In this document: in pieces, positions 11,898 through 24,349 of the stretch
Layout of the letters: every line of letters begins with the position of its first letter
Numbering within the stretch: the first letter of the stretch is position 1
NCBI GenBank assembly: GCA_023105745.1
Contig: JALGQZ010000003.1
Span: forward strand, 78,838,696-78,902,695
Length of the DNA stretch: 64,000 bases
Reading direction: 5' to 3'
DNA from: Austropuccinia psidii
Lineage: Eukaryota; Basidiomycota; Pucciniomycetes; Pucciniales; Sphaerophragmiaceae
Program-made: the position numbers and the translations under genes
The notes under the pieces: generated by a model
Seen by the model: the letters and a program-made list of their open reading frames with translations, nothing else
Databases searched by the model: none
Told to the model about the DNA's origin: nothing

Positions 11898-14800
11898 TTA
11901 CTTTGTAATATTGGTATTTCTAGTGTGTCTGAATCTCCTCAGGAGTTTGGTAGCTTCTGGTATATCTTTTTCTTCTAACCATTCATCTTCACAAGTTGGG
12001 TCACTGTACCTAACAAGGTATTCCCTTACTTTCTTGGTTCTTAATTTCCTTTCTTTAAGAACTTTGGTTATTTTCTTAGTACCAGATGTCTCAATAGGAG
12101 GTATAACTTGGGGAACCTTATTCCTCAAGGGAAATTTCTCAGCATCACTAGATTTATATGGTTTTATCAAGCTCACTGGAAATGTAGGATGCTTATTGCT
12201 AAGCTCTTCAGATAACTCTACTTCAACAGCATTTTCTCCATGGAGGGCTTTAATCACAAAAGGTCCTGCAAAGGAGTCTTTCAGCTTTTTACATCCTTTG
12301 ATGTTATTGAAGTTAGTGGTGAATACAAGAACTAGGTCCCCCACCTTGAAATCTGGAGTTGCATGTGATTTATCCCATTTGTCTTTAGCATATGCAAAAG
12401 AATCCTCCATGCATCTTACTGCATGCCTTCTAGCTTTGTCTAGCATTCCTTTGAAGCTAGCAGCTGTGGGATGTATTTCAATTAAGTCTTTTCTCAAGGA
12501 ATCTTGGGGTAACTTGGGGTTCCATCCTTTTTCTAGAATAGCAGGAGTCTGATTGGTACTGGCATGGATTGATGTTTTATATGCCAATTCCAGTGCTGGC
12601 AACAGAGTACACCAATCATGGGTAAATCCATCACAATCTTTGAATTCAAGGCCATATGCACAAAATCTTCTCACCATGTCCTCTAAGGTTTGGATCATTC
12701 TTTCAGCCAAGCCATCAGTTTGTGGGTGGTAAGCTGTAGAGAAAGACAGTTTAGTGCCAAATAATTGGTGAAGATTTGTCCATAGTGCTGAAGTGAATTT
12801 GGGATCTCTATCACTGATGATATTTGTAAATATCCCAGTCCATGACACTACTCTATTCCATATCAGAAGAGCTGTATCCATGGCTGTATCATCTTTGTGA
12901 CATGGTAAAAAGATTGGAGTTTTACTGAATCTGTCCACAATTACTAGGCAAGCATTATAGCTTCTGTCACCTCCTGGTGGTAGGCCAGTTACCCAATCCA
13001 TATGGATAATTTCCCAAGGTCTGCTTGGTTCTTGGATTTTCATCATATTTCCAAGTCTTTTGCCAGTGGATTTATTTGCCTTTTGGCATCTGTCACAGGT
13101 TTTGCAATACTCTGCAACATCCTTTTGCCACATTGGCCACCATATGCAGGTCTTCACTTTCTCTCTTGTTCTGTCTTCAGAAAGATGTCCTGAAAAGGGA
13201 CTATCATGGCATTCCTTCAGTACAAGATTGATTAGTGACCTGTCCACAACTGTCATAACACATGTGTGTTTTGTTCTGTGGTAGATTATACCATCTAGTA
13301 GGTGAAATCTTCCTTCATCATAAGATTTTTTCCATACTTCATCCAAGGCATGTGTAAGAGAGTTGTCCTTACAGTCCTTGTTAAGTAATTGGCATAAGAT
13401 GCTACAATTCTTATCTTGGGTGTAACTGTTTCTGACTTCTTCAAAGAAGGTGGTGTTTAAGTCTGTAACACTTATCCCTTCTATTGGAATTTGTGGGGAG
13501 GCTTCTTCTGGTACATAAGCAGGATTATCCATATCATTTGGTAATGGCCATCTGCTTAGTCCATCTGCATTTTTATGAATATTGCCATCTTTGTGAACAA
13601 TAGTCATATTGCCCCTATATTCTTGTATGGCTATTTGCCATCTAAGCATATGTCTGTTGGGTGTTTTCATGTTTAGAAGTGATTTAACAGCGGTACAATC
13701 TGTTATTACTTCAAAGACACATCCTTCTAGAAAGTAATTTAGCTTTTCTAGAGCCCAAACAAGGCATAAACACTCCATCTGACTTGCTCCATATCTGGCT
13801 TCAGTTGGTTTGATTTGCCTAGATATGAAACATATGGGTCCTTCTACAGGTTTATCATTTATGATCTGAACTTGGTGAAGTGCAGCACCTAGCCCATCTC
13901 CTGATGCATCAATATAAAGTTTAAAGGGCAGCTTAAAGTCTGGCATCAGTAAGAGTGGAGCAGTGGTCAAGGCTTGTCTCAAAGATTCAAAGGCTTTTAC
14001 TCTGTCAACTGTCATTTCAAAGACTGTGTCTTTGTCACATAGCTTATAAAGAGGTCTTGCTATGGATGCAAAATCTTTAATGTGTTTCCTGTAATACCCT
14101 GCAAAACCCAAAAATGATTGAATTTCTTTTTTGTTTTGAGGCATGGGTTTAAGCAGTACTGCTGCAACTTTGTTTTTGTCAATTCCAAGAGATAAACCAG
14201 ATACTACATGCCCTAGTGCTTTAAGCTCTTTAAATCCAAAATGGCATTTCTTTAAAGAAATTTTCATATTGACAGATTGAATTTTTGTCAAAACTCTGGA
14301 CAATCTGTACATATGTTCTTCCCAAGTTTTGGAGCAGACTATAATGTCATCAATGTAAATGATGAACCATCCTTCTGAAAGTTCTTCAGGGAAGATTTCA
14401 TTCATCATTCTTTGGAAGTGTGAAGGTGCATTTTTGATACCAAAAGGCATTCTTAAATATTCATAAACTCCACAATGAACAATGATTCTCAAATACTTCC
14501 TTGCTCTTGGTGTTACCACATTCTGATGAAATCCCTTAAGAGCATCCATAGTGCTTATATATACTGCTTGAGATATTTGAGTGAGGGCAATCTGGATCTT
14601 TGGAATTGGGTATCTGTCTGGAATAGTATAAGTGTTCAGAGCTCTAAAGTCCCCAACCATTCTAGATTTTCCATTATGCCAAGCCACTATGACTGGTGTA
14701 GTTATTTTTACTTCTTCATTGTGGCCTACTTTCCTTATTACACCAAGGTCCAAAAGTTCTTTAATATGGCTTTCTAGTGCTTCTCTTGATTTTGGACTTG

Positions 14801-17800
14801 CTGGATATGCAGGTCTTCTTAAGAGTGGTGGATAAGGTCTCTCAATATTAAGGATAATATCAACTTCATGACCAATAATTGCCCCTAGGGGTTCTTTATC
14901 TGAGGCAAATGCTTCTTTATGGTCATATAAAAGAGAAAAGAGTTCATTTTCTTGTTTATCACTCAAATGAAGGCTTATTTCAGCTTCATTTAAGTGTTCA
15001 GACTTGAATTTCTCTAACTCTAAGTTGACTGGTGATACTTTGTTTACTGTAATTTGTCTTTTAAATGGTAAAAAGGCAAATTTTTGGCGCTTATTGTCTC
15101 CAATAGTAAAGTATCTGTCTTTGTTGTTGTGTAAATCTATGCCATACATGATTAAATAATCATTTCCCAATATGAAATGGGTACTAGAGCAATTTTCCAT
15201 AACAACAAATTCAACAGTGATTCTTAAATTTCCATTGATATGTGGAAATATGACACTAGCCTCAAATATTCCCAATGCTTTCATTGGGTTACTTGCACTA
15301 TTGAATTTTATGCCATCAATTGGCAATAATTGATCTTCAAAGTTTGGTACACAAGCTTTAAGAAAAGATTTACCAACACAAGAGCAGAAGGCTCCTGGGT
15401 CAAGCAAAAGTTTAGTGGGTTTGTTGTCAATCACCACTTCTGTTATACAGGAGTTACCAGCTGTATAACCTTTTCCTCTGTTTGGTTTGGTTTTCATGAG
15501 TTGTGCATCTTGGAATTTTGATAAATCAAGTTGACTATTGCTTAATTGTGGCAAGTGGGAATAAGATTCCATGATGTCAAAAGTGGCATTGATATTTTCT
15601 ATATCTTTTGAAGATTCAGAAACTATGGATGACTTGTCATCTGAATTTTCTTCAATTATGTCATCTTTTTCAACATCAGGTTCTTTCTCCACATCAATTT
15701 CATTGATTTTCCCTCTCTTTGGACATGTATTGGCTAAATGAGTGGTGCTTTGGCAAATATGGCACTTTCTGACTGTATCTGCAGATTTATTTTTAATATT
15801 ATTAGAGTTTTCTTTGGGGTTTTTGTCCACAGAATCCTTCCAAGGTGTATTAAACCTTGTTTTGAGATTCACCCTACTGGAACCAATTCTGGTTCTTGTG
15901 GTTACTTCCTCTAATATATTGATAATGTCTTCTGCTGAAGATTGTTCAGTAGTCCTGCTTTTGACAGCATGCTCTAAGTCACCTCCACATTGTCTTAGAA
16001 TTTTTCTATGAATCATAAATTCTGACATGTCAGGGTATAATGCTGTTAACCTGTCCTTTTGTTGACAAAACCATGGTAAGGCTTTGTCTTTATCAGCATT
16101 AAATTTGGCGGATTCAAAGGCTGTTTCAACTTTAAACCTCCATGCATCATTGGCCCATTTGTTGACAATTTGGGTTTTCCACCAAGTCCAACTCTGGTGT
16201 CCATGTGCTTGTCTTAATTTGATATACCATCTGTGAGCTGATTTGGTAAACAAGGTGTTAAACCTGGCTGTCACCAATCTGTCTGGTAATTCAAAATCTT
16301 CTTTGATCATGTCAATACCTCTGATAAATTCCATATGGTCATATTCTCCTTCACCACTGAAGTGAGGCCATTCCTTAAGTTTTGGAACTTCTTTTAATAG
16401 TGCTTGGCCCATTGATGGTTCCAAGTTATGAAAAGAGGTAGAAAATTCATCTTTTAACTGTGAATTTTCTCCATCCAATACTTGTGGATTGGGAATTCTT
16501 GCACCCTCATTCTGGTTCAGAGGTGTAGACATCCTTGGTAAGGTGTTTAGCAGTTGTTCAATATCATTCATTTTACTGTTGTTACACCTTTGAGAATTTT
16601 TTAACTCATGTTGTAAGCTTTGTATAGAGTTTATGACATTCTTTTTATGTTCATCCTCTTTATATGTAAGCTCATTCCATAACTCTGTTTGTCTAGTATT
16701 ATCAGATATAACTTCATTCAATTTCATTGTTAATTTTGATATTTCCTCTTTTGAGGTATCAAAATCCTTTTTCAAGGCAATTGTATTTGTCTTTACTTCA
16801 GCAAATGCTTTTGAAACATAATCCAGAGTTTTTTTATTGTCCTCTTTGATAGTACTAATGGCATGTTTTATTCTTGTCTCAATTATGTCATCAATATTGA
16901 GTTTAGAATATTTTTCTGTTAATTCTTTAATAATTGCAGATTGTTCATTTATCTTAATGCCAAAAGAAGTATCATTATTGGAAGTTTTAATTGTTCTTAA
17001 AACCTTTTCAAAACACATAAGTGTTTCATTGATTTGGCACAGGCTCAAGTTGTTTGTTTTAATGTTGTTACAAATGGATTCATTTTTATCAGAAAGATGT
17101 TTTTTCACGTCTTTTATAGCATCATACAACTCTGGGATGGAATCAAATATATCAGAAATCATTTCTGGAACTTTAATCTGGCTTCCGCCTTCTTTTATAA
17201 TTCCATCATGGTTCTGGCCATCTGAAATACATTTTCCATGGCATCCTGCTGAATCTTTGGGATCCTGTAGCCCTGGCTGTAAGGTTTTGGAGCTTGTGCC
17301 TTCCCTTTGCCCTTGTTTGGAGGTTGTGGCTGCTTTTTCACGTTGGAAATGCTGCTGCTGGCCACTGGGGCTGTTTTTGGCACTGGTTTTGGTGGTGGAG
17401 GGTTGTTTTTCCTCCATTCCAGTGTCAAAAGCATCATGTTTTTCTTCTCCATCAATGGATGCCATCCATTGAGCAATTTGCAAGTGTTGGGATGGCCCAA
17501 GAATTTTCTTACTGTCAGGTAAGAATTCATGCAATTCTTCCACAGGTCTGCAAGGATCTGGTACTCTTTGAATTGAAGTGCATTGTTGTATGCACTGTGG
17601 CTGGCTTTGTATATGTCCACAGAGGCTTGTTGTGGCGGTGTCAGCTCTTTTTGAAGGTAAAATAGTATTATCAGCTTCAGAATGACCCAATTTAGTTGTT
17701 TGGAAGTCATCAACTGACCCTTTTCCTTCTGTACCTGATTGGCCTCTGCCATAATCACGTCTATTACCTTTTTGGGAGCTGCTTGAGGGGTTGTAGCTGG

Positions 17801-17822
17801 CTCCTGACCTGGTTGAAGGCAT
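11898..17822 (-). CDS. Gag-Pol polyprotein, family A (1974 aa, intact frame)
   Basis: A single open frame encodes, in order: a Gln/Ser-rich N-terminus, a coiled-coil-like segment (about residues 230-420), a gag domain with the WP(H)[12 protein letters not shown] motif, a zinc knuckle [14 protein letters not shown], an aspartic protease, RT with YIDD (about residue 1155), RNase H ([13 protein letters not shown]), the HHCC zinc-binding region and the integrase core, with its catalytic Asp in MDW (about residue 1608), Asp in SDRD and Glu in AERM. A chromodomain-like tail (YLVRYSD...DEW) closes it. The polyprotein would be cleaved into capsid, protease, RT/RNase H and integrase, which copy and insert the element. 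Oddity: the protease active site reads LLLDPGAF, not DTG or DSG. The start ATG at 17820-17822 lies inside the predicted accessory intron. Confidence 0.95.
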   Translation of the reverse strand: MPSTRSGASYNPSSSSQKGNRRDYGRGQSGTEGKGSVDDFQTTKLGHSEADNTILPSKRADTATTSLCGHIQSQPQCIQQCTSIQRVPDPCRPVEELHEFLPDSKKILGPSQHLQIAQWMASIDGEEKHDAFDTGMEEKQPSTTKTSAKNSPSGQQQHFQREKAATTSKQGQREGTSSKTLQPGLQDPKDSAGCHGKCISDGQNHDGIIKEGGSQIKVPEMISDIFDSIPELYDAIKDVKKHLSDKNESICNNIKTNNLSLCQINETLMCFEKVLRTIKTSNNDTSFGIKINEQSAIIKELTEKYSKLNIDDIIETRIKHAISTIKEDNKKTLDYVSKAFAEVKTNTIALKKDFDTSKEEISKLTMKLNEVISDNTRQTELWNELTYKEDEHKKNVINSIQSLQHELKNSQRCNNSKMNDIEQLLNTLPRMSTPLNQNEGARIPNPQVLDGENSQLKDEFSTSFHNLEPSMGQALLKEVPKLKEWPHFSGEGEYDHMEFIRGIDMIKEDFELPDRLVTARFNTLFTKSAHRWYIKLRQAHGHQSWTWWKTQIVNKWANDAWRFKVETAFESAKFNADKDKALPWFCQQKDRLTALYPDMSEFMIHRKILRQCGGDLEHAVKSRTTEQSSAEDIINILEEVTTRTRIGSSRVNLKTRFNTPWKDSVDKNPKENSNNIKNKSADTVRKCHICQSTTHLANTCPKRGKINEIDVEKEPDVEKDDIIEENSDDKSSIVSESSKDIENINATFDIMESYSHLPQLSNSQLDLSKFQDAQLMKTKPNRGKGYTAGNSCITEVVIDNKPTKLLLDPGAFCSCVGKSFLKACVPNFEDQLLPIDGIKFNSASNPMKALGIFEASVIFPHINGNLRITVEFVVMENCSSTHFILGNDYLIMYGIDLHNNKDRYFTIGDNKRQKFAFLPFKRQITVNKVSPVNLELEKFKSEHLNEAEISLHLSDKQENELFSLLYDHKEAFASDKEPLGAIIGHEVDIILNIERPYPPLLRRPAYPASPKSREALESHIKELLDLGVIRKVGHNEEVKITTPVIVAWHNGKSRMVGDFRALNTYTIPDRYPIPKIQIALTQISQAVYISTMDALKGFHQNVVTPRARKYLRIIVHCGVYEYLRMPFGIKNAPSHFQRMMNEIFPEELSEGWFIIYIDDIIVCSKTWEEHMYRLSRVLTKIQSVNMKISLKKCHFGFKELKALGHVVSGLSLGIDKNKVAAVLLKPMPQNKKEIQSFLGFAGYYRKHIKDFASIARPLYKLCDKDTVFEMTVDRVKAFESLRQALTTAPLLLMPDFKLPFKLYIDASGDGLGAALHQVQIINDKPVEGPICFISRQIKPTEARYGASQMECLCLVWALEKLNYFLEGCVFEVITDCTAVKSLLNMKTPNRHMLRWQIAIQEYRGNMTIVHKDGNIHKNADGLSRWPLPNDMDNPAYVPEEASPQIPIEGISVTDLNTTFFEEVRNSYTQDKNCSILCQLLNKDCKDNSLTHALDEVWKKSYDEGRFHLLDGIIYHRTKHTCVMTVVDRSLINLVLKECHDSPFSGHLSEDRTREKVKTCIWWPMWQKDVAEYCKTCDRCQKANKSTGKRLGNMMKIQEPSRPWEIIHMDWVTGLPPGGDRSYNACLVIVDRFSKTPIFLPCHKDDTAMDTALLIWNRVVSWTGIFTNIISDRDPKFTSALWTNLHQLFGTKLSFSTAYHPQTDGLAERMIQTLEDMVRRFCAYGLEFKDCDGFTHDWCTLLPALELAYKTSIHASTNQTPAILEKGWNPKLPQDSLRKDLIEIHPTAASFKGMLDKARRHAVRCMEDSFAYAKDKWDKSHATPDFKVGDLVLVFTTNFNNIKGCKKLKDSFAGPFVIKALHGENAVEVELSEELSNKHPTFPVSLIKPYKSSDAEKFPLRNKVPQVIPPIETSGTKKITKVLKERKLRTKKVREYLVRYSDPTCEDEWLEEKDIPEATKLLRRFRHTRNTNITK

Positions 17823-18091
17823 AATTATGGTTAAAAAGGTTTAAAATAGTATTTTTACGTCAAAAACTTACTATTGACCAAATTTTTAGCTTTCTGAAGT
17901 GTATTACTTATGTCCAAGTCAATTAATTCTGAAGATATTGGTTCAGGTTGGTTATTTTGAGTCACAATAACAGTACTATTATGATCAGAATTAACAGTAC
18001 TGGCAGGGATAATGCTGGTTACTGTTGAGGCTGTTTCAATGTTTTCTTGTCTTACCACGTTGTCAGACACTAAAATTAATGAAAAAGCCAA
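17195..18091 (-). CDS. Spliced accessory protein overlapping gag, family A (about 277 aa)
   Basis: An upstream frame from ATG 18091 reaches a 5' splice site (GTAAGT) at 17871. A 63-nt intron ends ACCAG at 17809, and joining keeps the frame (…NLVNS then QEPATTPQ…). The second exon, 17808-17195, runs in a frame different from gag through [31 protein letters not shown], a Pro/Lys-rich linker, [17 protein letters not shown] and a terminal MARTMMEL. The intron contains the gag ATG. Homologous alternate-frame proteins occur in C and more weakly in B. Function unknown; no membrane segment seen. The true 5' end is uncertain, because a further 3' splice site (TTTTAG) lies just inside the first exon near 18075. 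Confidence 0.75.
17809..17871 (-). other. Predicted intron removing the gag start codon, family A
   Basis: GTAAGT to ACCAG, 63 nt. The gag ATG lies exactly 14 nt before the 3' splice junction. Spliced RNA would lose Gag initiation and encode the accessory protein; unspliced RNA would encode Gag-Pol. Confidence 0.7.
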
Positions 18092-18275
18092 TTAATTAAG
18101 TAAAAAAGGTTATTTCAAAAAAGAAATAAAAATATAAGCCTCACTTATAATATGAAAAAAAAAATTATTTTTTAAGGATTTTTTGGATTATAAGTATTTT
18201 TTATATGTTTTTAAATTTTTCAATATAAGAAAAAAGATTTAAAAAGAGTAAAAAAATATGTCACAGGTAAAATAT
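18092..18275 (-). other. A2 leader
   Basis: AT-rich leader between the primer-binding site and the accessory frame. No gene seen. Confidence 0.6.
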
Positions 18276-18293
18276 CACGGCTGGACCCCCAAA
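18276..18293 (-). promoter_or_regulatory. A2 primer-binding site
   Basis: In element orientation the sequence TTTGGGGGTCCAGCCGTG follows the 5' LTR directly. Families B and C have the closely related TTTGGGGGCCTGGCCGTG in the same place, so all three probably use the same or a related primer. The tRNA was not identified. Confidence 0.75.
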
Positions 18294-20120
18294 TGTAAGG
18301 TGTGGATATGAAACTTTGATTAAAAATCAAGTACTTTTCCTGTCCTCAAAATTTGTATAAGGTAAAATTCAGTTAAAAATAGTATGAAATATTATTTTTA
18401 AGAGAAAACACGCCAATTTTATTGTTTATAACTTTATTAGTATAAAACAATAATATTATAAAAATTTATTGTTTTACCAACAATAAAAATTTATCCAAAA
18501 AATACTCTACAAGAGATATTTTAAGGCTACAAAAGAAATTTCTTCAAGAGCAATTTCAATTGGAATTAATTGAGCAAAGAACTGCAAGCAATTAATTAAA
18601 GAACAAAGTCTTTAAAAAGAATATTAAAGAGAAAACACGCCCAAAAGTGACCAGAGTGAATTTGGAAACAAAGTGACAAAGTTAACAGTGATGAAAGATG
18701 CTTTAATTCACTTATGGGGTGGTTCAGGGGTAAAAATGATTATAAGAGTTACAAACAATGATTATAATGATTTTTTCACGTGGTTAAAAGGTTCAAAATG
18801 ATTAAAAAAGGGTGGTTGGAATCTTTTATTGATTGGTTTAACAGTTTTAAACTAATTAATAAAAGGAAAAGATTCTAACATGAAGAGAAAAGTGGGGCAA
18901 AGAAGACTTTCTTTTATAGCCATCAATTCTCTTACTCCAAAAGTAAAATTTACTCTTGTCAGTCGTGAAAAACAGTCTGACAACAGAAAAGCCAATTATG
19001 GCATCATTGAACCCTGGTTTAGACCAAAAAAGGGCTGGTTTAAGCCATTTTTAGCCATTTTAGACCCTTAAATCAGCCATTACTATAGCAATACCAGGCC
19101 TAGAGCCTTCAAAACACGTCAGAATGTGTGTCAGAGGCGTAGAAACCAGTTAAAACTGTTTTTACTATGATTGTTTTATCTTAAGGGTAGTTTTACCCTC
19201 TTGGCAACAGCTAAAACTACCCCAGTTGGTATCAAAACCTCATCATCAATTGAGTTCACAGACCCTGTAACTCAATTCCAGGCCAAAAGTGATGAACTTT
19301 TGCATGAATTTTGACATCTCACGCCTGTCAGCAAGGAATTTGGGGGTCTAGCTCCCCCTTAGAGCTGGAGTTCCTTTTCCCCCCCAAATTTAATCTTTCC
19401 AATTTATTTTTCCTTTAATTCCTCATCATGTATTATACTTATAATTTACATATGTAATTCAATTCAATTGTACAATACAATACAGTAATAATTGACACCT
19501 CATATGTAAATCAAAGTTCACTTATGTAATACACGCGCACATTTTGACATTTCAATTGAATTCAATTGAAAATACTTCAATTCCTCATAACTTCTAAACT
19601 AAACACAACACCTCAATTTTAACACAAAAATTGATGGTTAACACCACATGTGGTGTGAATTAAATTAAGGTTTTGAGGATTTTCAACTTTTGTATTGAAA
19701 ATACTAAAAACTTAATTTAAGCTTATTTAGAGTTGAGTTACAAGAATTTCACTCAGAGGTGACCCCACCTGATTTTTTATGAGGAATCCAATGGTGAAAT
19801 AAATTTTATGTGTTTATTTATTGGATAAAAAGTTATAATAATTTTTATTTAACTTTTTTCCAAATTTATTTATTTTTTCATAATTTTGTTAAAATTTCAT
19901 TTTTACTTAATTTTTTCAAGTATAAATGTAATTTTATACTTACAAAATTTTATGTATTTTTATTTTTAAATTGTAATTAATTTTTTATTTTTAATATAAT
20001 TTTATATTTATATTTTGATTTTTATTTTAATAATATAAATAAATTTATTTTATTTATATTAATATGTTATTTTTGTATTTGTGGTCTTTTGGGTATATGA
20101 AATTACCTCTAAGGCTCACA
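18294..20120 (-). repeat. A2 5' LTR
   Basis: 1827 bp. Same ends as the partner LTR. In element orientation this LTR would hold the promoter. It is followed by the right-hand target duplication CTAAT. Confidence 0.95.
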
Positions 20121-22312
20121 CTAATTCCAGTGCTGGAAACAAAGTGCACCAATCATGGGTAAGTCCATCACAATATTTTAGTTCAAGGCCATATGCACCA
20201 ACCCTTCTTACCATGTTCTCTAAGGTCTGGATCATCCTTTCAGCTAAACCATCATTTTGGGGTGGTAGGCTGTAGAGAAGGACAGCTTAGTGCCAAATAA
20301 TTGGTGAAGATTTGTCCATAGTGCTGATGTGAATTTGGGATCACTGTCACTAATGATATTTGTAGATATGCCAGTCCATGACACTACTCTACTCCATATC
20401 AGAAGAGCTGTATTCATGGCTGTATCATCTTTGTGACATGGTAAAAAGATTGGAGTTTTACTGAATCTTTCTACAATCTCTAGGCAAGCATTATAACTTC
20501 TGTCACCTCCTGGTGGTAGGCCATTTACCCAATCCATATGGACGATTTCCCAAGGTCTAATGGGCTCTTGGATTTTCATCCTATTTCCAAGTCTCTTGCC
20601 AGTGGATTTATCTGCATTTTGACATATTTCACAGGTTTTGCAATACTCTGAAAAATTGGTCTGCCACATTGGCCACCATATGCAGGGCTTCACTTTCTCT
20701 CTTGTTGTGTCTTCAGACAGATTTCCTGAAAAGGGGCTGTCATGGCATTAATTTAGTACAAGATTGATTAATGACCTGTCCACAACTGTCATGAAACATG
20801 TGTGCTTGGTTCTGTGGTAAATTATACCATCCAGTAGGTGAAATCTTCCTTAATCATAAGATTCCTTCCATGCTTCATCCAAGGCTTGCATTAGAGAGTT
20901 GTCTTTGCAGTCTTTGTTAAGTAATTGGCATAAGATGCTACAATTCTTATCTTGAGTTTAACTGTTTCTTACTTCTTCAAAGAAGGTGGTATTCAAGTCT
21001 GTAACACTTATTCCTTCTATTGGGATCTGTGGTAAAGCTTCCTCTGGCACATAAGCAGGATTATCAATATCATTAGGTAATTCCAACTGCTTAGTCCATC
21101 TGCATTTTTGTGAACATTCCCATCTTTATGTACAATAGTCATATTGCCCCTGTATTCTTGTATGGATATTTGCCATCTGAGCATATTTCTGTTAGGTTTT
21201 TCCATGTTTAAAAGTGATTTGACAGCTGTACAATCTGTTATCATTTCAAAAACACATCCCTCTAAGAATTAGTTCAATTTATCCAAGGCCCAGAAAAGGC
21301 ATAGAAATTTCATTTGATTTGCTCCATATCTGGCTTCAGTTGGTTTTATTTGTCTGGATATGAAACATATGGGTCCTTCCACAGGTTATTCATTGATGAT
21401 CTGGACTTGGTGAAGTGCAGCACCAGCCCATCTCCTGATGCATGAATATAATATTGAAAAGGATATTTAAAGTCTGGCATCAGTAAGAGTGGAGCAGTGG
21501 TCAAGGCTTCTCTTAGAGACTCAACAGCTTTGACTCTGTCAACAGTCATTTTAAATACTATGTCTTTGTCACACAATTTATAAAGTGGTCTTTCTATGGA
21601 TGAAAGATCTTCAATGTGTTGCCTGTAATATCCTGCAAAACCTAAAAATGACTGAATTTCTTTTTTGTTATGAGGCATGGGTTTTAGCAATACTGCTGCA
21701 ACTTTGTTTCTGTCAATTCCAAGGGACAAACCAGATAAAACATGTCCTAGTTCTTTGAGTTCTTTAAATCCAAAATGACATTTCTTCAAAGAGATTTTCA
21801 TGTTCAGTGATTGAATTTTTGTCAAACCTCTTGAAAATCTGTACATGTGGTCTTCCCACCTCTTGGAACAGACAATAATTTCATCAATATAAATTATTAA
21901 CCATCCCTCTGAAAGCTCTTCAGGAAAGATTTCATTCATCATTCTTTGGAAGTGTGAAGGTGCATTTTTGATACCAAAGGGCATTATTAAATATTCATAC
22001 ACTCCATAATGAACAATAATTCTCAAATATTTTCATGCTGGTGGTGTCACCACATTTTGATGGAATCCTTTAAGGGCATCCATAGTGGTTATATACACTG
22101 CTTGAGATATTTGAGTAAGGGCAATTTGGATTTTTGGTATTGGGTACCTATCTGGAACAGTGTAAGTGTTCAGATCTCTAAAGTCTCCAACCATTCTGGA
22201 TTTTCCATTATGCTATGCCACTATGACTGTTGTAGTTATTTCTACATCTTCATTGTGGTCAACCTTTCTTATTACACCAAGATCTAGAAGTTCTTTGATA
22301 TAGGTTTTCAGA
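20121..22312 (-). pseudogene. A1 pol remnant (RT, RNase H, integrase)
   Basis: This continues the A1 copy interrupted at 10038. Minus-strand blocks are homologous to A2: RT 22026-21346 ([12 protein letters not shown]; the catalytic motif reads YIDEII, so the second Asp of YIDD is Glu), RNase H 21244-21017, integrase 20693-20244 (MDWVNGLPPGG, SDSDPKF, so the SDRD motif is altered to SDSD). Frames are broken at about 21375, 21255, 21050 and 20260. It is truncated at 22312, inside RT, by the B LTR, and the remainder must lie beyond the right end of the window. Non-functional. Confidence 0.9.
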
Positions 22313-23749
22313 TGTCAGCCTGTGACTCAAAACCAGAGCACAAGCATGACAGCCAAAATACCATAAACCAATGGTATAGCCAAGATACCACCAAAACATG
22401 GAGCTGAGACAAATCAGCTCAAAAGGTATCAAAAGAAGGAGGAAACTCACCTCTTCCTGAAAATATAAGTCCCATCACCATAGGACTAGAAATAACAAAG
22501 TTATTCCTGCTCAAAGATATTGCTGAGCATAAACCTTAATTTTCACCTCTCATCTAAAATCTAGAAGGGAGGCTTAACCCCATCAAATGAGTACTCAGAA
22601 TGAGGCTCTAAGCCAGGGCTATCCAATGGTACCAGCCAAACTGAGCTAGCACCAATATTACTGGAGTTATAGTCAGTTTCAGGCCAAATAGGGGTGAACA
22701 AAACATTCACCTCTCATATAACTTCTACAGTTTTAGTGTGGGATACCTGAAGTGGGGTCTTTTTGAAAAGAGCAAAATCAGGGCTATCTGATGGTTTCAT
22801 CCATTTCCCCATACCTAAACTACTGCAGAAGGTATGGGGCAAACAAGCTCAATACAGCTTTTTGCCTAAAACACGCAAATGTACAAAATCATGTAAATGG
22901 GATAACTTTTCCATATTTAATGATACCCATATAAAATGAGGTACCATTGTGTAGAGCATATACAGGGCTACACACTGAATCAATTTTGAGGTTTATATCT
23001 CAAGAATTGACAAAGGTATGGCTGTTTTAAGGTTAAAATCCCACCTGCTGTCATATACAGCCTTACCATGGGATAATATCCCATAATCATGAATATGAGG
23101 TGTCAAATAGACAAAGAAGCATGTTTTTACTTCAATTCCTCATATTTCAGTCAATACTGGGGTCCCATACAGTTTCTGTACAGCATTCTACGCGTCATAC
23201 ACGTCAGAATCAGGCTATGAGGCCCCCAGATGAAAGTTTTCACCCTGTATTGGTGAAAACTGCCCAGATGTGGTTTCAAAACCACATCTGAGCCCAATAA
23301 AAGTCATACAGGCTGTTTGCAAACCACAAGCCAGTACTGGAAAGTGAAAAAATCTTCACTTCCTCTGCGTGGAAAGGTCTAGCACCCTTTCCACCCCATT
23401 TCAGGATAAAAAGGAGGCTTTTCACAGCCAGAATTTGTCTCCCCATCCTGCTCTTGAATACCCTACGTAGTCAACTGTCAAAAACAGTTTTACACTTGGG
23501 TAATAAACAGGTATAATTATATATTTAATTATTGTAACTCCTATTATAGTAAACCAACTGGTAAGATTGCACCCTGGGTTCTCAATAGCGCTCACCACCA
23601 CTATTTTTCAATAGTAGAACCCCTTAATTATATTATAAATCATCTTTTGAATCAAAAACTCCTATTTTAAATCCATTTTCTACGTGTCACAGTCATAATT
23701 CTAGTTGTAAATACTCTTATTACCACTTCAATATAGACTCAGCCTGACA
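22313..23749 (+). repeat. Family B 5' LTR
   Basis: 1437 bp, starting TGTCAGCCTG and ending CAGCCTGACA, with matching terminal TGTCAG/CTGACA. The first 427 bp can be compared with the 3' LTR at 63574-64000; several substitutions and a small indel are visible, so B is clearly older than A2 and C. A TATA-like or start motif could not be assigned with confidence. Confidence 0.92.
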
Positions 23750-24349
23750 TTTTGGGGGCCTGGCCGTGTTTTTTACTTATTTTTGGACCTTACAAGTAAG
23801 TTTTTCTCTTTTTTTATCATTTATTGACACCTGTTTTACCTTTTTTAGGTGTCATTTTCTCTAAAAATATATATTTTATATATATTATTTATTTTATTTT
23901 TTTTTTAAAAAAAATACTCATATATTATAGAGTATCTGTCACGTGGCTAATAACCACAAGACTAGTATTTTGGCGTGTTTTGTATATAAAAACACTTCAA
24001 GACACTAATACAGTCTTAATTCTTAAGTGAATTAAGACAGCTCATACTGATAAACCAACAGTTGAGGCGTGTTTGGGCACATTGTTAATTCAATTACCCT
24101 GTAATACACCATCTTTTGACAGATTATACCTGCTAAATACAAGTACTCTGTGATATATTGGTATACAAACAGTATACCACATATCAGCAAGCTGTATCTT
24201 TGACGTGGAATTGTTAATTCAAGTACATTGTCATTATACAAGGGCATATTGTAATAATATACAAGCCCAGAGGCCATTCTTAGACGTGCAAAACCAGCCT
24301 TTTAAGAAGTCTTAACTGACATAAGCCCTCTTTTTTCCTTTTTGATTCA
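23750..24349 (+). other. Family B primer-binding site and leader
   Basis: 23750-23768 reads TTTTGGGGGCCTGGCCGTG directly after the LTR. The leader contains a possible intron (GTAAGT at 23804 to TTTTTTAG at about 23848). No gene otherwise. Confidence 0.7.

Larger units (their letters stand above)
10039..20120 (-). mobile_element. Complete Ty3/gypsy chromovirus-like retrotransposon, family A (A2)
   Basis: Two LTRs (10039-11874 and 18294-20120) flank one long gag-pol frame on the minus strand. The 5-bp target duplication CTAAT is present at 10034-10038 and 20121-20125. Comparing the LTRs by eye I find about ten substitutions, one 10-bp unit (TTTTAGCCAT) present once more in the left LTR, and a 1-bp indel, so the insertion is fairly recent. 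It lies inside the older A1 copy. Of all elements in the window this is the only one with an uninterrupted polyprotein, and hence the best candidate for an autonomous copy. Confidence 0.95.

Noticed and set aside
12002..17700. Numerous plus-strand open frames inside A2 gag-pol
   Set aside because: They mirror the real minus-strand gene and have no recognisable domains.
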